From positions 1 to 41,109 of the forward strand of contig JANYJJ010000072.1 of assembly GCA_025358485.1 (NCBI GenBank): a stretch of 41,109 bases of DNA, given 5' to 3'. The position numbers and the translations under genes are program-made. A model generated the notes under the pieces. It was not told where the DNA came from. It made no database searches and saw only the letters and a list, made by a program, of their open reading frames with translations. Position 1 is the first letter of the stretch, and the number at the start of each line of letters is the position of its first letter. The stretch is from Burkholderiales bacterium (GTDB lineage: Bacteria; Pseudomonadota; Gammaproteobacteria; Burkholderiales; Burkholderiaceae_C). Below are positions 17,846 to 26,192 of the stretch, piece after piece.

Positions 17846-19055
17846 CATCGTGGTGGGTTCCGGCTTGGCCGCGTTGGGCGCGGTGAAGGGGCTGATGTCT
17901 TCAAAGCCGGGCCGTCGCGTGGGTGTGTTGTGCGGCCCCTCACGCAACGAGTTTTTTTACTACAACGCCGGCCGCACCGTGCCTTGCGCCTTTTTGGGTG
18001 AAGGCGGTTTGGGCAGTCACTGGCACGGCGTGATTCCAACCGGTGGGCGGCATAACTTTGGCGGGGCGGACGACGCGTCTTTCTCCGCCTTGTTCGCTCA
18101 GTTCTATCCCCAAGCGGCAGCTCAATTGAAGCTGGGCGAGCCGGGTTTCTTCGTGCCTTGGCGCGCCATACGTCCGGCCGCCGAGTTGCAAAAATTGGCC
18201 AACCTGCACACCGACGGCCGCTTGGGCGTGAGATTGACCTTGATCCGCGAAGCAGCACTCGACCTGAGCTTTGACGAGCGCGGTGCCAGCGTCAGTTCCA
18301 GCAGCGGTGCGCACCGCGCCTCGCGTGTGTGGGTAGCGGCCGGTGCCTTGCACACGCCTGCGCTGTTGGCCAAAAGCTTGGCTCCGCGTGCGCCGCGCAC
18401 GCTGGTGTCTGACCACGCGTTTTGCTACATCGGGCAAGTGGACGGCCAGGCCGCGCCGCGCATTGTTCGCACCGGTGACGGCTTGCTGTATCCAGCGCGT
18501 TACGACGCGGCCAATGTGGCGCTTTACACGTTGCGCCCAGCGGCATTTGCGTTTCGCCGTCTCGATCACGGCATCGAACAGCGCGCGGTGTTTGGTTTGC
18601 CCACCGGCAACGCAGTGGCCAAGATCACGCGGCGCATGTCCCCAGGCTTGTTGGTGGAGGCCTTCTACAACCGCTTTGGATTTTTTGGTGGCACGCGGAC
18701 GCACAGCGTGTACGCGCAAACGCCCGCAATTGATGCCTATGAACTTGGCTCGGGTGATCAACTGCTGCGCCCCGTTGCCGGGCGAATTCGCAGTGCCACC
18801 GACGCCGCCCGCGCGGCACAACCGTTTGCCAATTTGCGCATGTCGCAGCGGCCTGAGTTGGCAATTCCTGGCATCCATTTGCACCACACGCTGGACCTCA
18901 AAGCCTTGGCAGAGGCCGGCATCAACACGCCCGATTCGCCGGTGCAGGTAATAGATGCGTCGGTGTTGACCGACATCGGCCCCGACCACCACAGTTTCAA
19001 AATGATGTTGTCTGCACACGCGCGTGCTGCGAGTTCGCATCACGCAAGCCATTGA
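17832..19055 (+). CDS. GMC-like FAD-dependent oxidoreductase
   Basis: A 407-residue flavoprotein. The N-terminal DDIVVGSGLAALGAVKGL is an FAD-binding Rossmann motif (G-x-G-x2-A variant), and WVAAGALHTPALLAKSL resembles the second FAD contact of GMC enzymes. The C terminus has GPDHHSFKMMLSAHARA with a His pair where GMC oxidoreductases have the catalytic His; it is shorter than standard GMC enzymes (about 500-600). There is no signal peptide, so it is cytoplasmic. Translational coupling to the SDR-like gene (14-base overlap) suggests a paired redox step on a sugar or lipid precursor; the substrate is unknown. Confidence 0.7.
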   Translation: MDFDDIVVGSGLAALGAVKGLMSSKPGRRVGVLCGPSRNEFFYYNAGRTVPCAFLGEGGLGSHWHGVIPTGGRHNFGGADDASFSALFAQFYPQAAAQLKLGEPGFFVPWRAIRPAAELQKLANLHTDGRLGVRLTLIREAALDLSFDERGASVSSSSGAHRASRVWVAAGALHTPALLAKSLAPRAPRTLVSDHAFCYIGQVDGQAAPRIVRTGDGLLYPARYDAANVALYTLRPAAFAFRRLDHGIEQRAVFGLPTGNAVAKITRRMSPGLLVEAFYNRFGFFGGTRTHSVYAQTPAIDAYELGSGDQLLRPVAGRIRSATDAARAAQPFANLRMSQRPELAIPGIHLHHTLDLKALAEAGINTPDSPVQVIDASVLTDIGPDHHSFKMMLSAHARAASSHHASH

Positions 19056-19068
19056 CACCTTCGCCTTC

Positions 19069-20247
19069 ATGAATCCCAAAAAGCCAGGCATCGTTTATTT
19101 CGGCAACGAATGGTTTGCCGAAAACCGCACCAGCAGCCACCACATGGCGCGCCGTTTGGCACAAAGCGCCAACCTGTTGTACGTCGATTCGCCCGGCATG
19201 CGCGCGCCCACCACCTCGGGCCGCGACCTCAAACGCATTTGGAACAAGCTCACTCAAGCCATGCGCTTGCCGACCCGCACGCCCCAAGGCTTGTGGCACT
19301 GCACCGTGCCGCAAGTGCCGTGGCGCGGCATGCCGGGCGTGGACAAACTCAATCGCTGGTTTGGTGCCTGGGCGGTGCGCCGGGCCATGCGTCATGCGGG
19401 CATTGGTGGTGACCACAGCGAAGCAATTTTGTGGTTCGTCGTGCCCCACCCTAGCTTCATGCTCGACGCCGTGCCGCACCAGCGCGCCGTCTACTACTGC
19501 ATCGACGACTACGCCGCCCACCCCGGCGTGGATGCCGAGCGCATTCGTGCCTGCGACGCCCAACTGACGCGTCAATGCGACCACGTCTTTGTGGCCCCAC
19601 CGGCCTTGGTCGATGCCAAAAAAGCGCTCAACCCCCACACCAGTTTTTCACCGCACGGTGTGGACGTGGCTTTGTTTGCGCAGGCCCAGGCTGCGGCCAC
19701 CGTGGTGCCCGCAGCTGCCGCCGCTTTGCAAGGCCAAGGACCAGTCATCGGCTACTTTGGTTTGATTGCCGCTTGGACTGACGTGGCCTTGATCGAATGG
19801 CTGGCGCAGCAGCGGCCGCAGTGGAATTTTTTGCTCATCGGCCACGCCTCGGTCGACGTCGGTAGCTTGGCGCGTTTGCCCAACGTCACGCTGGTCGGCC
19901 CGCAGCCTTATGAAAGCCTGCCGGGTTGGGCCAAAGCTTTCGACGTGGCGATCATTCCCTACCTGCTAAATCAGCAGGTGCGCAACGCCAATCCGTTGAA
20001 GCTGCGCGAGTACTTGGCCACCGGCAAACCCGTCGTCTCGGTGCCGACGCCCGAGGTCGATCGCTTTGCGTCGGTGCTGCACGTGGCCGACGGGCGTGAG
20101 GCATTTCTGAGCGCGATAGAAGTGGCTTTGAACGAGAACACACCCGAGTTGTGCGCGGCGCGCATGGCGGCCGTGCACGAGATGAGCTGGGAGCATCGCG
20201 CTCAAACCGCGCTGAAGATCGCGCTGGAAGGTCGAACCCGACAGTGA
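19069..20247 (+). CDS. Glycosyltransferase (GT-B fold, GT4/GT1-like)
   Basis: A 392-residue putative glycosyltransferase. I start at MNPKKPGIVYFGNEWFAENR (19069). The N-terminal domain shows SSHHMARRLAQSANLLYVDSP, and the C-terminal nucleotide-sugar domain shows GPVIGYFGLIAAWTD, FLLIGHASVD, NVTLVGPQPYESLP and NPLKLREYLATGKPVVSVP, the last matching the conserved donor-binding Glu region of GT-B enzymes. It lies 13 bases after the GMC-like gene. Donor and acceptor are unknown; it is expected to add one sugar of the EPS repeat on the lipid carrier. Confidence 0.82.
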   Translation: MNPKKPGIVYFGNEWFAENRTSSHHMARRLAQSANLLYVDSPGMRAPTTSGRDLKRIWNKLTQAMRLPTRTPQGLWHCTVPQVPWRGMPGVDKLNRWFGAWAVRRAMRHAGIGGDHSEAILWFVVPHPSFMLDAVPHQRAVYYCIDDYAAHPGVDAERIRACDAQLTRQCDHVFVAPPALVDAKKALNPHTSFSPHGVDVALFAQAQAAATVVPAAAAALQGQGPVIGYFGLIAAWTDVALIEWLAQQRPQWNFLLIGHASVDVGSLARLPNVTLVGPQPYESLPGWAKAFDVAIIPYLLNQQVRNANPLKLREYLATGKPVVSVPTPEVDRFASVLHVADGREAFLSAIEVALNENTPELCAARMAAVHEMSWEHRAQTALKIALEGRTRQ

Positions 20248-20379
20248 AAATGTCCGAAAAGCCAGGGAAAGGCAAGGTAACAAGCGCTTCTTTCACCTGA
20301 AATGGTCGCTTTACTTAGGACAATCCCGGGGTAGTCACGCAGCAGTCACTCAGTAAGCAGGCACTAGCAGTCTGTCCGC

Positions 20380-21003
20380 ATGAAGAAAATTTGGTCCATC
20401 GCTTCGGCCCTCTCGGGCAACATCGTTCGCACACGCGGCAGCAGCGCGGGCTCGGCGGTGTATTTGACGTTTGACGACGGCCCTCACCCCGAACACACCG
20501 CAGGCCTGCTGGATTTGCTGGCCAAGTTCGACGCCAAGGGCAGCTTCTTCATGGTGGGCAAGACCGTGGCGAAAGCGCCGGACTTGGTGCGCCGCATGCT
20601 GGCCGAAGGCCACGCCATCGGCAACCACTCCATGACGCATCCAAAAATGCGCGGCTTGCCGGGTTCAGTGCAACGCGCCGAGATCGACCAAGCCGACGCC
20701 GTGTTGGAACGCATCGACGGCCAACGCCGCCACATGTACCGCCCGCCAAACGGCGCAGTGACCTGGCCCATGATGGGCACCAGCCTGTGGCGGCGTCAGC
20801 CTTTGGTGCTGTGGACCATCGACAGCCTCGACTACAAATTACCGGCCGACCAAGTGATCGACCGCCTGACCAAAGTCACGCCTCCCGCTCCCGGCGATGT
20901 GATCTTGTTCCACGACGACGGCGTTTGTGCGGGTCTCGCCTTGGCGGCGTTGTTGCCGGTGTGGAAGCAAGCCGGGTTGACGTTTGCCGCTGTCAGCTCA
21001 TGA
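20380..21003 (+). CDS. Polysaccharide deacetylase (NodB/CE4 family)
   Basis: A 207-residue minimal NodB-homology domain. It has motif 1 TFDDGPHP (Asp32-Asp33), motif 2 NHSMTHP (His83 and His87, metal ligands), motif 3 RPPNGA, and the late LFHDDG motif with the conserved His. These are complete for a metal-dependent N- or O-deacetylase. There is no clear signal peptide: the N terminus MKKIWSIASALSG is only weakly hydrophobic, so it could act in the cytoplasm on lipid-linked intermediates or be exported by another route. A 132-base gap separates it from the upstream glycosyltransferase gene, so it may have its own promoter. Confidence 0.9.
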   Translation: MKKIWSIASALSGNIVRTRGSSAGSAVYLTFDDGPHPEHTAGLLDLLAKFDAKGSFFMVGKTVAKAPDLVRRMLAEGHAIGNHSMTHPKMRGLPGSVQRAEIDQADAVLERIDGQRRHMYRPPNGAVTWPMMGTSLWRRQPLVLWTIDSLDYKLPADQVIDRLTKVTPPAPGDVILFHDDGVCAGLALAALLPVWKQAGLTFAAVSS

Positions 21004-21024
21004 AATCAGGCTTATGAAATTAAG

Positions 21025-22656
21025 ATGATGAAGTTGTCGCGCCCCACCCAAACACCCACAGCCGCCAAATCGACGGCGGTTGCGGGCGTGACTTCCGCGT
21101 TTCATGAAAGCAGCTTGGGGCGGGAGTTTTTGCAGTTTTGGGCGCTGGTGGCGTCGCTGGTATTTCGGCCTTACTTTTACCTGCTCATCTACATCGTGGT
21201 GCTGTACATCCGCCCACAGGAATACGTCGACTTCTTTCTGGGCAAGCCGGTCGTTCCTGTCAGTTTGATGACGGCGACCTTGCTGTGGTTGGTGGCGCAG
21301 AAAAAGCAGTTCGATGCGCCGCAGCACGGCCTGATGATTGGCCTGACCCTCTGCATCTTCACGTCGGTCTTGCTCACGGGCTGGTTGACGGGTGCGCTCA
21401 ACGCGCTGACTGAGTTTTTGCCCACGCTCCTGTTGTTTTACATCGTTGCCACGTCCACCACCACACTGAAACGTCTTCAGGGCTTGTCCATTGTGATGAC
21501 GGCGGTTTGCGTGGTGATTGCGTATCACGGCATGGGCCAAATTCAAGATGAGTTTGGTGTGGGCTACACGGGTGCCGAGATGATCGACGACCGCATCACC
21601 TACTTGGGTTTTTTAAACGACCCCAACGACCTGTCGATGGCGTTTTTGATGGTGCTGCCATTGACGCTTTACGTGGCGCAGGTCGGTCGCTTCTTGTTCT
21701 TGCGTTTGGCAGCCTATGCGTCGATGGGCGTCATTTTGTACGGCGTGTTTATGTGCAATTCGCGTGGCAGTTTGCTCGGCATTGCTGCCATGTTGTTCGC
21801 CTATGCGGTGCGCCGTTACGGCCTGCTTCGCAGCGTCATCGTCGCACCGATGTTGTTGGTGCCGCTGCTGCTGTTGGCTCCAAGTCGGATCGGAGAAATG
21901 TCGGCCGATGAGGAGTCGGCGGCCGGTCGCTGGGACGCTTGGTTTGAAGGCTTCGAGATGCTGCGCAGCCGCCCGCTTTTCGGTGTCGGCAAAGGCTTAT
22001 TCACCGACCACAACGGGCTGACAGCGCACAACTCTTTCGTATTGTCGTTTGCCGAAACCGGACTGGTGGGCTACTTTTTTTGGTTCAGTATTTTGGTCTT
22101 GTCGGCTTGGATGCTGGTGCGTTTGATGGCGCCCATCGAGCCTGGTACGTTGCCCGTTGGCAACTTCGTTCCTTTGGACGCTGATGCCAACACCAGCGCC
22201 GTGCCTTGGAAGCCGGATGCTGAGCCTGGTCAAGCGAATCATTTGGACGGTGCGGTTGAGCAGGTGAGCACAGTTGCAACGCAGGCCGTGTCCGAATCGA
22301 CGACGCAGCCCATCACCATCACCGAGACCGACTCCGACAGCGAAGCCAACACCAACCTCATCACAGCCGCAGTCGAACAACAAATCAGCTGGGAAGAAAT
22401 GCAAACCGCCGCGCGCATGCTGACCTACTCCTTGATAGGCACGATGACGGCCGCGTTCTTTTTGAGCCGCAGCTTCGTGGTGTTCCTCTATATCTTGTTC
22501 GGTTTGATCGTTGGCATGTTCCAAATGGCGCGCGTGCGCTGGCCAGACATTGAGCCTGTGCGCTTGAGTGACACAGTGGGGCGCATCTTGCTCATGATGG
22601 TCGGCAGCATCATTTTTCTGTGGGTGCTGACTCGCGTGCTGTTGAGTTTGTCGTGA
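21025..22656 (+). CDS. Wzy/WaaL-type polymerase or O-ligase, membrane protein
   Basis: A 543-residue integral membrane protein of the O-antigen ligase/polymerase superfamily, close to the ligases found in exosortase A loci. It has about a dozen hydrophobic segments and the Wzy_C-like loop GVGKGLFTDHNGLTAHNSFV with AETGLVGYFFW. It is expected either to polymerise repeat units on the periplasmic face or to transfer a glycan. From about residue 370 to 460 there is a hydrophilic, Thr/Glu/Asp-rich insertion between two membrane helices, unusual for this family. It starts 21 bases after the deacetylase stop (ATG at 21025 or 21028). Confidence 0.82.
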   Translation: MMKLSRPTQTPTAAKSTAVAGVTSAFHESSLGREFLQFWALVASLVFRPYFYLLIYIVVLYIRPQEYVDFFLGKPVVPVSLMTATLLWLVAQKKQFDAPQHGLMIGLTLCIFTSVLLTGWLTGALNALTEFLPTLLLFYIVATSTTTLKRLQGLSIVMTAVCVVIAYHGMGQIQDEFGVGYTGAEMIDDRITYLGFLNDPNDLSMAFLMVLPLTLYVAQVGRFLFLRLAAYASMGVILYGVFMCNSRGSLLGIAAMLFAYAVRRYGLLRSVIVAPMLLVPLLLLAPSRIGEMSADEESAAGRWDAWFEGFEMLRSRPLFGVGKGLFTDHNGLTAHNSFVLSFAETGLVGYFFWFSILVLSAWMLVRLMAPIEPGTLPVGNFVPLDADANTSAVPWKPDAEPGQANHLDGAVEQVSTVATQAVSESTTQPITITETDSDSEANTNLITAAVEQQISWEEMQTAARMLTYSLIGTMTAAFFLSRSFVVFLYILFGLIVGMFQMARVRWPDIEPVRLSDTVGRILLMMVGSIIFLWVLTRVLLSLS

Positions 22657-22670
22657 GGGCTCTGACACCG

Positions 22671-23780
22671 ATGAACATCGTTCACGTGGTCGAGACCTTG
22701 GATGTGGGCGGGCTCGAACGTGTCGTCCTCTCGCTCGTGTCGTGGCAGCTCCAGCAAGGCCACCGCAGCCGCATCGTGTGCCTGTTTCACGAAGGCGCGT
22801 TGGCCGGTGAGGCGCGCGCCAGCGGCATCGAGGTGGTGTCGGTGGGCAAGCGCACAGGCTTTGATTGGCGAGCGCTGCGCTTGCTGCGCGCCGAGCTGTC
22901 GCGCGGCCGTGCTGACGTGGTGCACACCCACAACGCCGTGACGCACTACTACTCGGCACTGGCAGACGTGGGCTTGGGGCTGGCTCGCATGGTCAACACG
23001 CGCCACGGGATGGGCTCGCTGCGCGGCTCATCGCGGCTGGACCGCTTGTACCGCACGGCCCTGTGGAGGACGCATGCGGCGGTGTCGGTGTGCAGTGCGG
23101 TGCAAGAGCGCTTTGTTGCCACGGGTGTCATTCCAGCCAACAAAGCCCGCGTGGTTGCCAACGGCGTGGTGATGGACAAAATTTTGCCGCGCCACCACGA
23201 AGCAAAAGGCGCGCTGATGACGCAGCTGGGCCGCTCACCCACTGCCGTGGTGCTGGGCACAGTGGGCCGCTTGAGTCCCGTCAAAGACCATGGCAATTTG
23301 CTGTTGGCGGTGCGTGATTTGAAAGACCAGGGCCAGCCGGTCGAGCTGGTGGTGGTGGGCGACGGCGACACCCGTCCTGCGCTGCAAGCCCAAGCTCAAA
23401 GCTTGGGCTTGGGCGCGTGCGTGCACTTCCTGGGCATGCGCCAAGACGTGGCGCAGTTGCTGTCGGCATTTGATGTGTTTGTGCTGTCATCCATTTCTGA
23501 AGGCTATTCATTGGCTTTGGTTGAAGCTGCGGCCGCCGCCTTGCCCATCGTGGCCACGCGCGTGGGCGGCAACGCCGACATCGTGCGCGACAACTGCAAC
23601 GGTTTGCTTGTGCCTGCGCAAGACCACGTGGCCTTGGCTGCCGCCATAGGCCGCCTCGCCGCCGATGCCACGCTGCGCGAGCAGCTGGGCCAAGCCGGTC
23701 GCGAGTGGGCTTTGAAACACGGCACGGTCGACGCGATGGGCGCGGCCTATCAGCGGCTGTATCAAGAACCGAAATCGTGA
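22671..23780 (+). CDS. Glycosyltransferase family 4 (exosortase-locus Stp2-like)
   Basis: A 369-residue GT-B glycosyltransferase starting MNIVHVVETLDVGGLERVV, the glycine-rich N-terminal loop typical of sugar transferases of PEP-CTERM/EpsH loci. Middle and C-terminal motifs are HTHNAVTHYYSALA, VLGTVGRLSPVKDHGNLLLA, LVVVGDGDTRPALQ, and the GT4 signature SSISEGYSLALVEAAAAALP, containing the E-x7-E motif (SEGYSLALVE). The ATG at 22671 lies 14 bases after the polymerase-like gene. Its stop overlaps the next start by one base (TGATG), indicating translational coupling. Confidence 0.88.
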   Translation: MNIVHVVETLDVGGLERVVLSLVSWQLQQGHRSRIVCLFHEGALAGEARASGIEVVSVGKRTGFDWRALRLLRAELSRGRADVVHTHNAVTHYYSALADVGLGLARMVNTRHGMGSLRGSSRLDRLYRTALWRTHAAVSVCSAVQERFVATGVIPANKARVVANGVVMDKILPRHHEAKGALMTQLGRSPTAVVLGTVGRLSPVKDHGNLLLAVRDLKDQGQPVELVVVGDGDTRPALQAQAQSLGLGACVHFLGMRQDVAQLLSAFDVFVLSSISEGYSLALVEAAAAALPIVATRVGGNADIVRDNCNGLLVPAQDHVALAAAIGRLAADATLREQLGQAGREWALKHGTVDAMGAAYQRLYQEPKS

Positions 23781-24964
23781 TGAAGGTGCTGGTGATCACC
23801 AACTTGTTTGGCTTCCCTTGGGACCCGACGCGCGGCATGTTCAACCAGCAGCAGTTCGACCGGCTCGCGCAGCGCGTGGATTTGTCGGTGCTGGTGGCCG
23901 TGCCGTGGACGGACGCCATCAAACACCCGCGTGCCTACTGGTCGGCGCGGCGCGATGGCCAACAACGCTGGCCCTACGTTGACTACTTTATTTTTTGGTA
24001 CGTGCCCGGCGTGGCGCAGGCTGCGCATTCAGTTTTTTTCTTCGTGTCGCTGGCGCTGCAACGCCCCATCACTTTGTTCGTCAAACGCTGGCAAGCCTTC
24101 ATCGGCAGTTGGGGTTTTCCGGATGCCGTGGCCACATCGTGGGCGGGCCGCCTCACCTGCACACCCGTGTTGATGAAGCTGCACGGCACCGATGTGAACG
24201 ACTATTTGGACGTTCCGCCCAAGCGCCGTCAAATCATGTCGGCTGTGCAGCACAGCCGCGCTGCGATGTGCACAAGCGCGGCCTTGGGCGACCGTTTGGT
24301 TGAAGCGGGTGCGGCGCGTGAGCGCGTGCACGCGATCTACAACGGAGTCGATGCAACGCGGTTTGTGCCCGCCTCGCGCCAAGCTGCGCGAGCCGCTTTG
24401 GGTTTGCCCGCACAAGCGCAATTGCTGCTTTTCATCGGCAACTTGAAGCCAGCCAAGGGTTGCGTTGATTTGCTCGATGCCTTCATCCAAGTGGCCGCCA
24501 CGCAGCCCGAACTTCAGCTCATCGTCATTGGCGATGGCGCTGCGCGCGACATGCTCACCCAGCGTGCCGCGCAAAACGGTTTGTCGCAGCGCGTGCGCTT
24601 GGTCGGCAAGGTGGCGCACGACGAGTTGCCCGTCTGGTTTGCCGCTTGCGATTTGTTTTGTCTGCCCAGCCACAACGAAGGCGTGCCCAACGTGGTGTTG
24701 GAGGCCATGGCCTGCGGCGTGCCGGTGTTGGCCACGCGCGTGGGCGGCATTCCCGAAGTGCTGCCCGAGTTCGCCGGCGTGTTGGTGCCTTCGCAAGACG
24801 TGGCGGCGCTGGCGGCGGCTCTGAGCGGCGCGTTGGCGCGCACCTGGGACACTCGGCGCATCGCCATTCACGCGCGATCTTTCAGCTGGGACACCAACAT
24901 CGACCGCGTCATGAACTTGTTGCAAGCCGCCACCAACCGCCCTCAAGCGGCAGCCACCTCATGA
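23780..24964 (+). CDS. Glycosyltransferase family 4
   Basis: A 394-residue GT-B enzyme. The N-terminal domain begins MKVLVITNLFGFPWDPTRGM and includes MKLHGTDVNDYLDVP; the donor domain has LLLFIGNLKPAKGCVDLLDA, LIVIGDGAARDML, VRLVGKVAHDELP and LPSHNEGVPNVVLEAMACGV, the E-x7-E motif of family 4. It overlaps the previous stop by one base (TGATG) and the following GT2 start by four bases (ATGA). The tight coupling indicates that the three glycosyltransferases act in the same assembly line. Confidence 0.88.
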   Translation: MKVLVITNLFGFPWDPTRGMFNQQQFDRLAQRVDLSVLVAVPWTDAIKHPRAYWSARRDGQQRWPYVDYFIFWYVPGVAQAAHSVFFFVSLALQRPITLFVKRWQAFIGSWGFPDAVATSWAGRLTCTPVLMKLHGTDVNDYLDVPPKRRQIMSAVQHSRAAMCTSAALGDRLVEAGAARERVHAIYNGVDATRFVPASRQAARAALGLPAQAQLLLFIGNLKPAKGCVDLLDAFIQVAATQPELQLIVIGDGAARDMLTQRAAQNGLSQRVRLVGKVAHDELPVWFAACDLFCLPSHNEGVPNVVLEAMACGVPVLATRVGGIPEVLPEFAGVLVPSQDVAALAAALSGALARTWDTRRIAIHARSFSWDTNIDRVMNLLQAATNRPQAAATS

Positions 24965-26169
24965 CTGCCAGCGCGACCTTCATGCTTTGGTTCAGCTTGG
25001 CCTGCATCGTCTACACCTATGCCGGTTACCCGCTGGTGTTGACGCTGATCAGCGCGGCGCATCAGCTGCGTTCCGATTGGCGGCAAGTCTCCGGCGGTTC
25101 GTCGGGCAGCGGCACGCGACGCATCGCCACCCAGGCCGAGCTGCCTCATGTGGCGGTGTTGGTCGCCGCCTTCAATGAAGCGCAGCACATCGCCGAGCGC
25201 ATCACCAATTTGCTCAACCAAGACTATCCCGCCGAGCGCCTGCACATCTACATTGGGTCAGACGCGTCCAGCGACCGCACCGGCGACATCGTGCGCAGCA
25301 TGGCGCATCCGCGCCTGACCTTTGTCGACTTCACCGCGCGGCGCGGCAAGGCCTCGGTCATCAACGATTTGGCCGCCATGGCCACCCAAGAGATTTTGGT
25401 TTTCACTGACGCCAACACCATGTTCTTGCCCGACGCGGTGCAAAAGCTGGTGCGCCATTTCGGGCGATCTGAGGTGGCCTGCGTGTGCGGTGAATTGCGC
25501 TTGGTCAAAGCAGACGCTGATCCTCTGAAAACAAGCGACAACCAAGACCACATTTATTGGCGTTACGAGCGCCTTCTGAAGTTTTTTGAAAGCCGCATCG
25601 GCGGTTTGCTTGGTGCCAACGGCGGCGTCTACGCGCTGCGCCACGGGCTTTACCGCGCCATTCCCAGCGACACCATCGTCGATGATTTTTGGATATCGAT
25701 GCAAGTGGTCGAAGACGGCCAGCGCTGCGTGTACGACCCCGAAGCCGTGGCGCTGGAAACCATTCCCGAGCGCATCAGCGACGAGTTCCGTCGGCGCGTG
25801 CGCATCGGCCTGGGCAATTACCAAGCCTTCAAGCGCTTTGCCAAGCTGCTCAGCCCGCTGCGCGGCACGGTGGCCTTCACCTTCTTCTCACACAAAGTAC
25901 TGCGCTGGTTGGTGCCGCACTGCATGCTGATGGCCTTTGCTTGCAACCTGTGGTTGATCACGCAAAGTTTTTATGCGGCCCTGATGGTGGGGCAGCTTCT
26001 TTTTTACGGCGGCGCTTGGTATGCATGGCGTCGTTCGCTCGCCGGTGCTGCGCCCAAAGCGCTGCGTTTGCCGCTGTTTTTCGTCAGCATGAACCTGGGC
26101 CTGTGGATGGGCTTTTGGCGCTACATCACCGGCGGCGCTTCAGGTGTGTGGGCGCGCAGCGCGCGTTGA
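24961..26169 (+). CDS. Membrane glycosyltransferase family 2
   Basis: A 402-residue GT-A glycosyltransferase with an N-terminal membrane helix (SLACIVYTYAGYPLVLTLIS) and a C-terminal cluster of three or four helices. The catalytic domain has VAVLVAAFNEAQHIAERITN, VFTDANTMFLP (the D-x-D-like metal site region), GANGGVYALR, DDFWISMQ and RRRVRIGLGNYQA (Q/R-x2-R-W-like position). This architecture is that of processive or lipid-linked transferases such as hyaluronan-synthase relatives. The ATG at 24961 overlaps the previous stop. A role in adding a sugar to the lipid-linked repeat, or in making a homopolymer, cannot be separated from sequence alone. Confidence 0.87.
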   Translation: MTASATFMLWFSLACIVYTYAGYPLVLTLISAAHQLRSDWRQVSGGSSGSGTRRIATQAELPHVAVLVAAFNEAQHIAERITNLLNQDYPAERLHIYIGSDASSDRTGDIVRSMAHPRLTFVDFTARRGKASVINDLAAMATQEILVFTDANTMFLPDAVQKLVRHFGRSEVACVCGELRLVKADADPLKTSDNQDHIYWRYERLLKFFESRIGGLLGANGGVYALRHGLYRAIPSDTIVDDFWISMQVVEDGQRCVYDPEAVALETIPERISDEFRRRVRIGLGNYQAFKRFAKLLSPLRGTVAFTFFSHKVLRWLVPHCMLMAFACNLWLITQSFYAALMVGQLLFYGGAWYAWRRSLAGAAPKALRLPLFFVSMNLGLWMGFWRYITGGASGVWARSAR

Positions 26170-26192
26170 ATTTGGTTAACTAATTTCTTCAA

